A stretch of 64,000 nucleotides of DNA. Origin: an uncultured Hungatella sp. GTDB taxonomy: Bacteria; Bacillota; Clostridia; Lachnospirales; Lachnospiraceae. The stretch is from contig CATLBR010000009.1 of assembly GCA_949879795.1 (NCBI GenBank), forward strand, positions 1 through 64,000, in the 5' to 3' direction. Within the stretch, counting starts at the first letter, position 1. The number at the start of each line of letters is the position of its first letter. The translations under genes were made by a program, and so were the position numbers. This document shows, piece after piece, positions 49,364 through 58,670 of the stretch. The notes below the pieces were generated by a model. It ran no database searches. It was not told where the DNA came from and saw only the letters and a program-made list of their open reading frames with translations.

Positions 49364-50317
49364 GTGAAAGCAGGAAACGTGTCTACAGCCTTTTTTGTGG
49401 CAGCCGCCATAGCTTTGTCGGCATGCGGCAGTCCCCGGGCGGCAGGCGGGACAGAAGAAGAGCGTTCATCGGCTGCGGAGATTCAGACGGAAGGAATTCA
49501 GATGACAGAGGCCCAAACCCAGGATATGGGCGGAAAAGACAGGGACGCTGTATCTTCTCGAGAACCGCAGAAAGAAGCTCCTCCAACTGTAGATAGCACA
49601 AAAGAGTATGTAGGACTTAACGGACATATAAAGGAAATTCGTGGAGACCAAGTGCTGATAAGCTCTGATACAGACGACTTTCCCGGAGTTTTCTGGGCAG
49701 AAGGTGTTGAAGCCCTGGCGGCAGAGGAAGATCTGAAAGGCGGCATACCGGTCTTTGTCCTCATGGAGGATACAGGGAGACAGGAGTCTGACGGTGTGAG
49801 GATATTCGGAGCAGAACAATTTATGGTTCTTCCGGAGGATGAGGAGAGAGGGGAGGAGGATATTCTTTTGACTTCTGTTCCTTCTGTGAAACTCACCGAT
49901 ATGCTCTCAAGCAAAATCAGTTTTTTTGAGGTCAGGTCGGGCAATTTCAGCTGGAGTACCGCTGCAGGGGGCGGAGAGCTCTCCACAATGGTTGGCTGCG
50001 GGAGGGCGCCTCTTGACGAGGCGGCATCGGAGAGCGCTGCCAGGCTGAAGCTGCCGACATACAATGGAGCCGACGGAGTATACTACAGTTTTTCTACAGT
50101 TATCCCTCCGGACAGGCTGGTGATCTGCCGGTGGAGCGGTGGGGATGCTGGAAAGGAAGATGTAGCGCCGGAGTGTGTCATCACATATTACTGTCCGGTG
50201 TTCGGGATTGAACTGGAGAAGGACAAAGTGTATCACTTCGCGGCAGAATGGAATGAAGATAATCTGGAACGGAGAGGGTTTGGAGGACAGGCCGGTTACG
50301 TTCTGGTAACGGAATAA
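49364..50317 (+). CDS. Lipoprotein of unknown function (317 aa)
   Basis: The GTG start follows GGGGGGAA. A lipoprotein signal (VSTAFFVAAAIALSACGSPR; Cys21) leads to an acidic, disordered tether of about 60 residues. A beta-rich domain follows (LNGHIKEIRGDQVLISSDTD), resembling small OB-like modules in other lipoproteins. The C-terminal domain contains SFFEVRSGNFSWSTAAGGGE and YYCPVFGIELEKDKVYHFAA. I recognise no family for it. It sits between a terminator and the cobaltochelatase gene, 53 nt away, with no clear promoter, so it depends on read-through or an unseen start site. Confidence 0.75.
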   Translation: MKAGNVSTAFFVAAAIALSACGSPRAAGGTEEERSSAAEIQTEGIQMTEAQTQDMGGKDRDAVSSREPQKEAPPTVDSTKEYVGLNGHIKEIRGDQVLISSDTDDFPGVFWAEGVEALAAEEDLKGGIPVFVLMEDTGRQESDGVRIFGAEQFMVLPEDEERGEEDILLTSVPSVKLTDMLSSKISFFEVRSGNFSWSTAAGGGELSTMVGCGRAPLDEAASESAARLKLPTYNGADGVYYSFSTVIPPDRLVICRWSGGDAGKEDVAPECVITYYCPVFGIELEKDKVYHFAAEWNEDNLERRGFGGQAGYVLVTE

Positions 50318-50370
50318 TCGGATCTTTTTTGCGTTTCCCGGACGGCCTGCCTCCAGGGCAAAGGAGGACT

Positions 50371-51183
50371 ATGAACAGATATAAGAAATCAACGGACACG
50401 ATGATTCTTGTGGTGAGCTTTGGCACAAGCTATAATAGCAGCAGGGAGATTACCATAGGAGCCGTGGAGAAAGCTGTGGCTGACGCGTGTCCTCTGTATG
50501 AAGTGCGCAGGGCATTTACGTCCCAGACGGTCATCAACATTTTGAAAAATCGTGACGGGCTTGAGATCGACAATGTATCCAGAGCCCTGGAACGTGCAGA
50601 GGCGGACGGAGCCAGGAATCTGGTGGTGCAGCCCACCTATATCATGAAAGGTTTTGAATATAGAGATTTGATGGAGAAATTAAATCGGCACAAAAAGAAT
50701 TTTATCCGGTTGTCAGTGGGAATGCCGCTTCTTTCAGGGGATGAAGATTTTAAGGCTGTGGCGAAAGCAGTCGCTGACCATACAAGACATTATGACGACG
50801 GAAAGACAGCCGTGATATTCATGGGACACGGCACGGAGGCGGAGGCAAATCAGGTTTATGGACAGCTGCAGAAGACTCTGGCTGACAGCGGTTTTGACAA
50901 TTACTACATAGGCACTGTGGAAGCGGGACCCACCGTGGAAGAGGTGGCAAATCTTCTGAGAGCGAAAGGGATTTACAGGAGAGTCGTGTTAAATCCGCTG
51001 ATGCTGGTGGCCGGTGACCATGCGGTCAACGACATGGCAGGCGATAAGAAAGATTCCTGGAAAAATATTTTTTTGTCAGAGGGATATGAGGTGGAATGTG
51101 TGCTCAGGAGTCTCGGAGAGATGGAGGAAGTCAGAGATATATATGTTAATCATGTGCTGACAGCCTTGAAAAATCTAGGATGA
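50371..51183 (+). CDS. cbiK: Sirohydrochlorin cobaltochelatase (CbiK type)
   Basis: CbiK inserts cobalt into sirohydrochlorin in anaerobic cobalamin synthesis. The 270-residue protein shows MILVVSFGTSYNSSREITIG, the first catalytic histidine region VIFMGHGTEAEANQVYGQLQ, GTVEAGPTVEEVANLLRAKG and the second histidine in LMLVAGDHAVNDMAGDKKDS. AAAGGAGG lies just before the ATG at 50371; a TTG 42 nt earlier lacks a site. No other cobalamin genes are near, and no cobalamin riboswitch is seen. It could serve cobalt or nickel/iron insertion into other tetrapyrroles. Confidence 0.92.
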   Translation: MNRYKKSTDTMILVVSFGTSYNSSREITIGAVEKAVADACPLYEVRRAFTSQTVINILKNRDGLEIDNVSRALERAEADGARNLVVQPTYIMKGFEYRDLMEKLNRHKKNFIRLSVGMPLLSGDEDFKAVAKAVADHTRHYDDGKTAVIFMGHGTEAEANQVYGQLQKTLADSGFDNYYIGTVEAGPTVEEVANLLRAKGIYRRVVLNPLMLVAGDHAVNDMAGDKKDSWKNIFLSEGYEVECVLRSLGEMEEVRDIYVNHVLTALKNLG

Positions 51184-51249
51184 CAGCCGAAGAGGCGGAA
51201 TGAGACGGCGAATGGTCTGGAGTTTCAGGAAGTTCTGTCAGATAATGTC

Positions 51250-51278
51250 TTGTATCACAAAACAATCGATGATATAAT
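51250..51278 (+). promoter_or_regulatory. Promoter for the 38-codon ORF and miaB
   Basis: TTGTAT (51250-51255), a 17-nt spacer and TATAAT (51273-51278) lie 30 nt before the small ORF start. Confidence 0.65.
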
Positions 51279-51308
51279 CGGTATATTATCCGAGATGGAG
51301 GAAAAAAC

Positions 51309-51425
51309 ATGATAAGAAATTCGAGACGTGTAAAGACGGCAGCTTTGGCGGTACTTCCGAGTGTCGGTCTGTCCATGACCGGCGGCACTCATGGGGAGTT
51401 ATTGCTGGAATCAGGAATTTGGTAA
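51309..51425 (+). CDS. 38-residue ORF ahead of miaB, possible leader peptide
   Basis: The ATG at 51309 is preceded by TGGAGG at 7-nt spacing and by a good promoter, so it should be translated. The peptide has a basic start (IRNSRRVKTAALAVLPSVG) and ends THGELLLESGIW. It resembles no family I know. The stop is 10 nt upstream of the miaB ATG. It may be a leader peptide that couples or tunes miaB translation, or a microprotein. Confidence 0.5.
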   Translation: MIRNSRRVKTAALAVLPSVGLSMTGGTHGELLLESGIW

Positions 51426-51435
51426 AAAGGTTTGA

Positions 51436-52896
51436 ATGGATATGTATAGTGAAACCGATTTTGAAAAAATAGATTTAAGCCAGAAACCGCCCCGGGAGGA
51501 ACCGGAACGCCAATACTATTATATAGCCAGATGCCGGGAGTGGGTTCGGGAGTTTAAACAGAAAAATGGCCGTCCCCCATGCTTTTTTACTCAGACATTC
51601 GGGTGTCAGATGAACGCCAGGGATTCCGAAAAACTTGAGGGTATTCTGAGGCAGGCGGGATTTGAGGAAGCAGGCGGGGAGAATGCGGATTTTGTTCTCT
51701 ACAACACCTGCACCGTCCGCGAGAATGCCAATCAGAGAGTCTACGGACGGCTGGGCTACTTAAACGCTCTGAAGAAGAAGAATCCCCACATGCTCATCGC
51801 ACTGTGCGGCTGCATGATGCAGGAACCCCAGGTGGTGGAGAAGATCCGCAAAAGTTACGGGTTTGTAGATATCGTATTCGGTACACACAATATCTTTAAG
51901 CTGGCGGAATTGATCAGCAGGCGGGTGGAAGAGCAGCACATGGTGGTAGATATCTGGAAGGACACAAAACAGATCGTGGAGGAACTTCCCGCAGAGAGAA
52001 AATTCCCCTTCAAGTCAGGGGTCAACATTATGTTCGGCTGCAATAATTTCTGCAGCTACTGTATTGTCCCCTACGTGAGGGGAAGAGAGAGAAGCAGGAA
52101 ACCGGAAGATATCATTGCCGAGATCCAAAGACTGACAGAGGACGGGGTTGTGGAAGTGATGCTTCTGGGACAGAATGTGAATTCCTACGGTAAAAATCTT
52201 GAGGGTTCCGTCACCTTTGCCCAGCTTTTAAGGCGGGTGGAAGAGATCCAGGGGCTTAAAAGGATCCGATTTATGACCTCCCATCCCAAGGACCTGTCAG
52301 AGGAACTGATCCAGGTGATGAAGGAGTCAAAAAAGATCTGTCATCACCTGCACCTTCCGGTACAATCCGGAAGCTCCCGGATTTTAAAAGCTATGAACCG
52401 CAGATATACTAAAGAACAGTATCTGGAACTGGTGGGCAGGATACGGGAGGCAGTGCCGGATATCTCCCTCACCACAGACATTATCGTGGGATTCCCGGGG
52501 GAGACGGAGGAGGATTTTCAGGAGACTATGGATGTGGTGGAGAAGGTCAGGTTTGACAGCGCATTCACTTTCATCTACTCCAGGCGCTCGGGGACGCCGG
52601 CGGCTTCCATGGAAGACCAGGTGGAGGAATCGGTGGTAAAAGACCGGTTTGACCGTCTGCTCAGGCGGGTACAGGAGATTTCTACCGATGTATGCGCCAG
52701 AGATCTTCACACCACCCAGGACGTTCTGGTGGAAAGCCTGAATGATCATCTGGAAGGATATGTCACAGGGCGTCTTGGCAACAACACGGTGGTACACTTA
52801 CCCGGAGATGCGTCCCTAGTGGGGACCATTGTTCCCGTATACCTGGAGGAATCCAAAGGATTTTATTATATGGGAACTGCCGGACAGGAACCCTGA
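51436..52896 (+). CDS. miaB: tRNA-2-methylthio-N6-dimethylallyladenosine synthase
   Basis: MiaB is a radical SAM enzyme that adds a methylthio group to i6A37 of tRNAs. The 486-residue protein has the first cluster cysteines in TFGCQMNARDSEK, NTCTVRENANQRV and ALCGCMMQEPQ. The radical SAM motif is GCNNFCSYCIVPYVRGRERS, and a C-terminal TRAM domain ends near HLPGDASLVGTIVPVYLEES. The N-terminal extension of about 45 residues (SETDFEKIDLSQKPPREEPE) is typical of Firmicutes. Its substrate tRNA is prenylated by MiaA, encoded at 57680. Confidence 0.96.
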   Translation: MDMYSETDFEKIDLSQKPPREEPERQYYYIARCREWVREFKQKNGRPPCFFTQTFGCQMNARDSEKLEGILRQAGFEEAGGENADFVLYNTCTVRENANQRVYGRLGYLNALKKKNPHMLIALCGCMMQEPQVVEKIRKSYGFVDIVFGTHNIFKLAELISRRVEEQHMVVDIWKDTKQIVEELPAERKFPFKSGVNIMFGCNNFCSYCIVPYVRGRERSRKPEDIIAEIQRLTEDGVVEVMLLGQNVNSYGKNLEGSVTFAQLLRRVEEIQGLKRIRFMTSHPKDLSEELIQVMKESKKICHHLHLPVQSGSSRILKAMNRRYTKEQYLELVGRIREAVPDISLTTDIIVGFPGETEEDFQETMDVVEKVRFDSAFTFIYSRRSGTPAASMEDQVEESVVKDRFDRLLRRVQEISTDVCARDLHTTQDVLVESLNDHLEGYVTGRLGNNTVVHLPGDASLVGTIVPVYLEESKGFYYMGTAGQEP

Positions 52897-52926
52897 GGCA
52901 GAGTTCGTCACACATTACAAAAGACA

Positions 52927-52953
52927 CTCCCGAAAGAATTTTCGGGAGTTTTC
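52927..52953 (+). terminator. miaB terminator
   Basis: CTCCCGAAA (52927-52935) pairs perfectly with TTTCGGGAG (52940-52948) around a 4-nt loop, followed by TTTTC. Confidence 0.85.
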
Positions 52954-53040
52954 ACCGTTTAAACAGCAGCGGTTTGCCTTAAAAGTCTGCAGCTGAATAG
53001 GCGGCATGCAGGTTTACATTAAAGAAGAGAGGTTTACAAC

Positions 53041-55692
53041 GTGGCCGGATTATCACCCATGATGGTTCATTACATGGAGACCAAGAAACAATACCCTGAC
53101 TGCCTGTTGTTCTACAGGCTAGGGGATTTTTATGAAATGTTCTTTGACGATGCGGTGACTACATCAAAAGAACTGGAACTGACCTTGACGGGAAAGGAAT
53201 GCGGCCTTGATGAGCGGGCTCCCATGTGCGGAATTCCTTATCACGCCGTAGATTCTTATCTGTATAAGCTGGTACAGAAAGGTTACAAGGTTGCCATCGC
53301 GGAGCAGATGGAGGACCCGAAACTGGCAAAGGGACTGGTGAAGCGAGAGGTTACCCGTGTGGTAACGCCGGGAACCATCACAAGCAGCCAGGCACTGGAT
53401 GAGACAAAGAACAATTACCTTATGGGAATTGTGTATGTGGGAGATGTGTTCGGAATTTCCGTGTGCGATATCACCACAGGGGATTATCTGGTGACGGAGG
53501 TGGAGGGGGAGAGAAACCTTTTAGATGAGATTCACAAATTTTCCCCGTCGGAGATCATTTGCAATGAAGCCTTCTACATGTGCGGAATTGACCTGGAAGA
53601 TTTGAGAAACAGGTATCATGTGGCTGTTTCTGCCCTGGATAATCGGTATTTTTCCGACGATGGGTGCAGAAATGTCCTGAAAGAACATTTTCATGTAGGC
53701 AGTCTGGAGGGGCTGGGGCTGGGGGACTATGACGCGGGTGTTATCGCCTCCGGCGCCGTCATGGAGTATCTGTATGATACTCAGAAAAATACACTGTCCC
53801 ATATTGTGGCCATCACTCCGTACACTACGGGAGAATTTATGGTCATCGACACTTCCACCCGCAGGAATCTGGAGCTTCTCGAGACACTGAGGGAGAAGCA
53901 GAGGAGAGGTTCTCTTCTGTGGGTTCTGGACAAGACAAAGACAGCCATGGGAGCCAGACTTATGCGCAGTTTTATCGAGCAGCCGCTTGTGCATAAGCAG
54001 GCAATTTTGGACAGACAGGACACCATCGAGGAGCTGAACATGAATTACATCACCAGGGAGGAGATCAGGGAATACCTGAACTCGGTTTATGACCTGGAGA
54101 GGCTTGTAGGACGGATCAGCTACAAGTCTGCCAATCCCAGAGATCTGATTTCGTTTCGAAATTCTCTTGAGATGCTGCCCCACATAAAGAATCTTCTGGG
54201 GGAGATGAACGCTCCTGTCCTGAAACAGCTCTATACAGATCTTGACCCCCTTGAAGACCTGTGGAGTCTGATCGAAAACTCGATTGTGGACGACCCGCCG
54301 CTGGCGGTAAAAGAAGGCGGAATCATCAGGGAGGGGTATCATGAGGAAGCCGACCGCCTCCGCCAGGCCAAGACAGAGGGGAAGACATGGCTTGCCCAGC
54401 TGGAGGCAGGTGAGCGGGACAAGACAGGGATTAAAAATCTGAAGATAAAATACAACAAAGTGTTTGGGTACTATTTTGAGGTGACCAACTCTTTTAAAAA
54501 TATGGTGCCGGAGTATTTCATCCGGAAACAGACGCTGACTAACGCGGAGAGATACACCACGGATAAGCTGAAAGAACTGGAGGATGTGATTCTCGGAGCT
54601 GAGGACAAGCTGTTTTCTCTGGAGTACGATTTGTTCTGCGGGATTCGGGACAAGGTGGGAGCCGAGGCGGAGAGGATACACAGAACCGCCAAAGCGCTGG
54701 CGGGCATCGACGTGTTCTCATCTCTGTCTCTGGTCGCCACAAGAAATAACTACATAAAGCCGAAGATCAATGAGAAGGGCGCCATTCACATCAAAAACGG
54801 ACGTCACCCTGTGGTGGAACTGATGCTGAGGAATGATCTGTTCGTGTCCAACGATACGGTTCTGGACAATGGCAAAAACCGTATATCCATTATCACAGGC
54901 CCCAATATGGCAGGGAAATCCACCTACATGCGGCAGACGGCCCTTATCGTCCTTATGGCTCAGATGGGATGCTTTGTCCCTGCGGAGGCGGCAGATATCG
55001 GCATCTGTGACCGGATCTTTACAAGGGTGGGAGCCTCCGATGACCTGGCCTCTGGTCAGAGCACGTTTATGGTTGAGATGACGGAGGTGGCCAACATCCT
55101 GCGGAATGCTACCAGAAGCAGTCTGATCATTCTGGATGAGATCGGAAGAGGCACAAGTACGTTCGACGGGCTGTCCATCGCGTGGGCGGTGGTGGAACAC
55201 ATCAGCAACACAAAAGTTTTGGGCGCCAAGACCTTGTTTGCCACCCACTACCATGAACTGACAGAATTGGAGGGAGCCATGAGCGGCGTCAACAATTACT
55301 GTATTGCCGTCAAAGAACAGGGGGATGATATTGTATTTCTAAGAAAGATCATCAAGGGAGGAGCCGATAAAAGCTACGGAATACAGGTGGCCAGGCTGGC
55401 GGGAGTTCCGGATCAGGTAATCAGCCGTGCCAGGGAGCTGGTGGAAGAACTGAGCAGCGCGGATATCGCCACAAAAGCCAGGGAGATTGCCAGACAGAAT
55501 GCCCCCGCGGCCCCCAGAAAAACCGTGACAAAACCAGATGAAGTAGACTTAAACCAGATGACTTTATTTGATACGGTAAAGAATGAGGATATAATCAAAG
55601 AGATTGAAAGCATTCAGATCAATGAGATCACGCCGGTGGAGGCACTGAATATACTGAGCCGCATGCAGGGAAAACTGAAAAATCGGTGGTGA
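53041..55692 (+). CDS. mutS: DNA mismatch repair protein MutS
   Basis: MutS recognises mismatches and recruits MutL. The 883-residue protein carries the mismatch-reading Phe-x-Glu in LGDFYEMFFDDA (Phe30, Glu32), the lever and clamp domains, and the ATPase with GPNMAGKSTYMRQTALIVLM (near residue 620), DDLASGQSTFMVEMTEVANI, LIILDEIGRGTSTFDGLSIA and TLFATHYHELTELE. It starts with GTG; AGAGG lies upstream. The C-terminal DLNQMTLFDTVKN resembles a beta-clamp-binding motif (QMTLF). mutL follows 63 nt later. Confidence 0.97.
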   Translation: MAGLSPMMVHYMETKKQYPDCLLFYRLGDFYEMFFDDAVTTSKELELTLTGKECGLDERAPMCGIPYHAVDSYLYKLVQKGYKVAIAEQMEDPKLAKGLVKREVTRVVTPGTITSSQALDETKNNYLMGIVYVGDVFGISVCDITTGDYLVTEVEGERNLLDEIHKFSPSEIICNEAFYMCGIDLEDLRNRYHVAVSALDNRYFSDDGCRNVLKEHFHVGSLEGLGLGDYDAGVIASGAVMEYLYDTQKNTLSHIVAITPYTTGEFMVIDTSTRRNLELLETLREKQRRGSLLWVLDKTKTAMGARLMRSFIEQPLVHKQAILDRQDTIEELNMNYITREEIREYLNSVYDLERLVGRISYKSANPRDLISFRNSLEMLPHIKNLLGEMNAPVLKQLYTDLDPLEDLWSLIENSIVDDPPLAVKEGGIIREGYHEEADRLRQAKTEGKTWLAQLEAGERDKTGIKNLKIKYNKVFGYYFEVTNSFKNMVPEYFIRKQTLTNAERYTTDKLKELEDVILGAEDKLFSLEYDLFCGIRDKVGAEAERIHRTAKALAGIDVFSSLSLVATRNNYIKPKINEKGAIHIKNGRHPVVELMLRNDLFVSNDTVLDNGKNRISIITGPNMAGKSTYMRQTALIVLMAQMGCFVPAEAADIGICDRIFTRVGASDDLASGQSTFMVEMTEVANILRNATRSSLIILDEIGRGTSTFDGLSIAWAVVEHISNTKVLGAKTLFATHYHELTELEGAMSGVNNYCIAVKEQGDDIVFLRKIIKGGADKSYGIQVARLAGVPDQVISRARELVEELSSADIATKAREIARQNAPAAPRKTVTKPDEVDLNQMTLFDTVKNEDIIKEIESIQINEITPVEALNILSRMQGKLKNRW

Positions 55693-55755
55693 GAATGTGC
55701 GGGCCTCTGCAGGATGTGAAATGGAATTTAATCTGAGGGATGTCAGGGAGGGATT

Positions 55756-57660
55756 ATGGCGCAGATTACAGTATTGGACCAGGGTACGATTGATAAGATT
55801 GCAGCGGGTGAGGTCATCGAGCGTCCTGCGTCCGTGGTGAAGGAGCTTCTGGAAAATGCCATTGACGCCAAGGCGACGGCCGTTACGGTGGAGATCCGGG
55901 ACGGGGGGATCTCCTTTATCAGGGTTACCGACAACGGCTGCGGGATTTCCAAGGAGGATGTGCCGGTGGCGTTTCTGCGTCATTCTACCAGCAAGATCAA
56001 ATCGGTAGAAGATCTGTTTACGGTGGCGTCCCTGGGTTTTCGCGGGGAGGCTCTTTCCAGCATCGCGGCAGTGTCCCAGGTTGAACTGATCACCAAGACG
56101 GCGCAGGAACTTTCAGGGATCCGATATCAGATTGAAGGGGGAAAAGAGCGCTCTATAGAGGAAATCGGAGCGCCCGAGGGTACTACATTTCTGGTGCGGA
56201 ATCTGTTTTACAATACGCCCGCCAGACAGAAATTTTTAAAGACGGCTCAGACAGAGGGCTCCCATGTGGCGGCGCTTGTGGAGAAGATCGCCATGTCCCA
56301 TCCGGATATCTCCATACGGTTCATACAGAACAATCAGAACAGGCTTCACACGTCAGGAAACCACAATCTGAAGGATATTATCTACACGGTGTTTGGCAGA
56401 GAGATCGCCGCCAATCTGCTGCCTGCCGACTCCAGCCAGGAGATCATGCAGATTCACGGGTTTGTGGGAAAGCCTGTCATCGCCAGAAGCAACAGAAATT
56501 TTGAAAATTACTATATCAACGGGAGGTATATCAGGAGCAGCCTGGTAGCCAAAGCCGTGGAGGAGGCCTACAGGCCCTTTATGATGCAGCACAAATACCC
56601 CTTCGTGCTGCTGCATCTCACAGTCGAACCGGAGTATTTGGATGTCAATGTCCATCCAACAAAGATGGAACTGCGTTTCAGGGACGGGGAGAGAATCTAC
56701 GAAATCATCCGCCAGACAGTCAGCGATGCTCTGTCCGAGAAGGAACTGATTCCTCAGGTACAGCTTAACAGGCCTGTAAAAGAGAAGGACACCCCCAAAA
56801 GAGAGCAGGAACCCCGACCGGAACCGTTTGAGGTGAAGAGGCAGGCCGACCTTTCTTACAGAAATAATCCGGTTTACCAGGCAGTTGCCGAGAGACAGCC
56901 TTCCTGGAATGCAGGGGACAAAAACATGAAAGGGGAAGGCAGGGAATCTGCCATGCAGGCGGAACGTTCCAGGGACAGGCACACAGCCTCGAGGCAGGAG
57001 CCTACTGCCGGAGGGAGTGAGAGAAAGCAGGAGGAAAAGCAGCTGGATCTGTTTGAAGAGAAACTTCTGGAGCCCAAGAGCCGTCTCCGCCACAAACTTA
57101 TCGGACAGCTGTTTGATACTTATTGGCTGGTGGAATTTTCCGATCAGCTGTACATCATAGATCAGCATGCGGCCCACGAGAAGATTCTCTACGAAAAAAC
57201 CATGGCATCCCTGAAAAACCGGGAATACACATCGCAGATGGTCAACCCTCCGATCATCCTCACTCTGGGAAGTGAGGAAGAGGTGATTCTTGACCGATAT
57301 ATGACTTATTTGGCTCACATGGGATTTGAAATTGAACATTTCGGAGGCAGGGAGTACGCAGTGAGGGCGGTTCCGGACAATCTGTTTTCTATCGCTAAAA
57401 AAGAACTTCTTATAGAGATCCTTGACAGTCTGTCGGATGATATTTTCAAAGAAAATCCCGACATGATCTACGAGAGGGTTGCCGGTATGTCCTGCAAGGC
57501 GGCGGTTAAAGGCAACAGCAGGCTGTCCTCAGCGGAAGCGGATCATCTCATCGATCAGCTTCTGGAACTGGAAAATCCTTACGCCTGTCCTCACGGACGG
57601 CCGACGATCATCTCTATGAGCCGACGTGAACTGGAGAAAAAATTCAAGAGGATCGTATAA
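55756..57660 (+). CDS. mutL: DNA mismatch repair protein MutL
   Basis: MutL couples mismatch recognition to strand incision. The 634-residue protein has the GHKL ATPase (KIAAGEVIERPASVVKELLE, then LENAIDAKATAV, DNGCGISKEDV, LGFRGEALSSIAAVSQVELI). A disordered linker (about residues 340-430) and a C-terminal endonuclease domain follow. The endonuclease metal motif DQHAAHEKILYE is intact and ACPHGRPTI is present, so this MutL nicks DNA itself, as expected in bacteria without MutH. The linker contains QLDLFEE, a likely clamp-binding motif. Confidence 0.97.
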   Translation: MAQITVLDQGTIDKIAAGEVIERPASVVKELLENAIDAKATAVTVEIRDGGISFIRVTDNGCGISKEDVPVAFLRHSTSKIKSVEDLFTVASLGFRGEALSSIAAVSQVELITKTAQELSGIRYQIEGGKERSIEEIGAPEGTTFLVRNLFYNTPARQKFLKTAQTEGSHVAALVEKIAMSHPDISIRFIQNNQNRLHTSGNHNLKDIIYTVFGREIAANLLPADSSQEIMQIHGFVGKPVIARSNRNFENYYINGRYIRSSLVAKAVEEAYRPFMMQHKYPFVLLHLTVEPEYLDVNVHPTKMELRFRDGERIYEIIRQTVSDALSEKELIPQVQLNRPVKEKDTPKREQEPRPEPFEVKRQADLSYRNNPVYQAVAERQPSWNAGDKNMKGEGRESAMQAERSRDRHTASRQEPTAGGSERKQEEKQLDLFEEKLLEPKSRLRHKLIGQLFDTYWLVEFSDQLYIIDQHAAHEKILYEKTMASLKNREYTSQMVNPPIILTLGSEEEVILDRYMTYLAHMGFEIEHFGGREYAVRAVPDNLFSIAKKELLIEILDSLSDDIFKENPDMIYERVAGMSCKAAVKGNSRLSSAEADHLIDQLLELENPYACPHGRPTIISMSRRELEKKFKRIV

Positions 57661-57679
57661 TTAGCAAGGAGGAGATTTT

Positions 57680-58630
57680 ATGGCATTGCCCCTGATTATT
57701 CTGACCGGACCGACGGCGGTAGGGAAAACCGGTCTTTCCATTGAACTGGCCAGGGCAGTGGACGGAGAGATCATCAGCGCCGACTCCATGCAGGTGTACC
57801 GATACATGGACATCGGTTCTGCCAAGGTGACCAGGGCGGAGATGTCAGGTGTTCCCCACCACCTTATCGATGTGTTGGAGCCGACGGAAGAATTCAATGT
57901 AGTTGTTTTTCAAAAGATGGCCAAGAAAGCCCTCGGGGAAATCTATGACAGAGGCAGGATTCCCGTTGTTGTGGGGGGAACCGGGTTTTATATTCAGGCG
58001 CTGGCGTACGATATCGATTTCACGGAGAATGACTTGGACGAGAGGCTGCGCAGGGAACTGGAGGAGAGTGCCAGGGAAAAAGGTCCGGGGTATCTCCACG
58101 GGCTTCTGGAAGAGATAGATCCTGCAGCGGCCGGCCAGATTCACGCAAACAATATAAAGAGGGTAATCCGTGCCATCGAGTTTTATCGGCAGACCGGAAA
58201 GAGAATCTCAGAGCACAACGAGACGGAGAGGCGGAAGGAATCGCCCTATAAGCTGTTTTACTATGTGTTGAATACAGACCGGAAGGTTCTCTATGAGCGA
58301 ATCGAACAGAGAGTGGACGAGATGCTCCGTCGGGGGTTGGTGGAAGAAGTAAAAGGGCTTGCGGACATGGGATGTACCCGTGACATAGTGTCCATGCAGG
58401 GCCTGGGCTACAAGGAAATCCTGGATTACCTGGAAGGACGTTGCAGTTTGGAGGAAGCGGTTTACACGATCAAGCGGGATACCAGGCACTTTGCAAAACG
58501 GCAGCTTACGTGGTTCAGGAGAGAGCGTGATGTGCGGTGGCTGAATCTGCAGGAATTCCACAATGACAGACGGGAGGTTCTGGAGCATATACTTGCCGAG
58601 ATCAATTTGGACGGCCGCCACGGCTGCTGA
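57680..58630 (+). CDS. miaA: tRNA dimethylallyltransferase
   Basis: MiaA adds the dimethylallyl group to A37, producing the substrate of MiaB. The 316-residue protein has the P-loop ILTGPTAVGKTGLSIELARA, SADSMQVYRYMDIGSAKVTR, VPHHLIDVLEPTEEFNVVVF, VVVGGTGFYIQALAYDIDFT, and RDTRHFAKRQLTWFRRERDV. The length is normal. AAGGAGGAG precedes the ATG. It follows mutL by 19 nt, as in Bacillus, but hfq does not follow. Confidence 0.97.
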   Translation: MALPLIILTGPTAVGKTGLSIELARAVDGEIISADSMQVYRYMDIGSAKVTRAEMSGVPHHLIDVLEPTEEFNVVVFQKMAKKALGEIYDRGRIPVVVGGTGFYIQALAYDIDFTENDLDERLRRELEESAREKGPGYLHGLLEEIDPAAAGQIHANNIKRVIRAIEFYRQTGKRISEHNETERRKESPYKLFYYVLNTDRKVLYERIEQRVDEMLRRGLVEEVKGLADMGCTRDIVSMQGLGYKEILDYLEGRCSLEEAVYTIKRDTRHFAKRQLTWFRRERDVRWLNLQEFHNDRREVLEHILAEINLDGRHGC

Positions 58631-58670
58631 CCGCCGCGAGCCGTTGCCATATAAAGGAGACGAGAAAATT

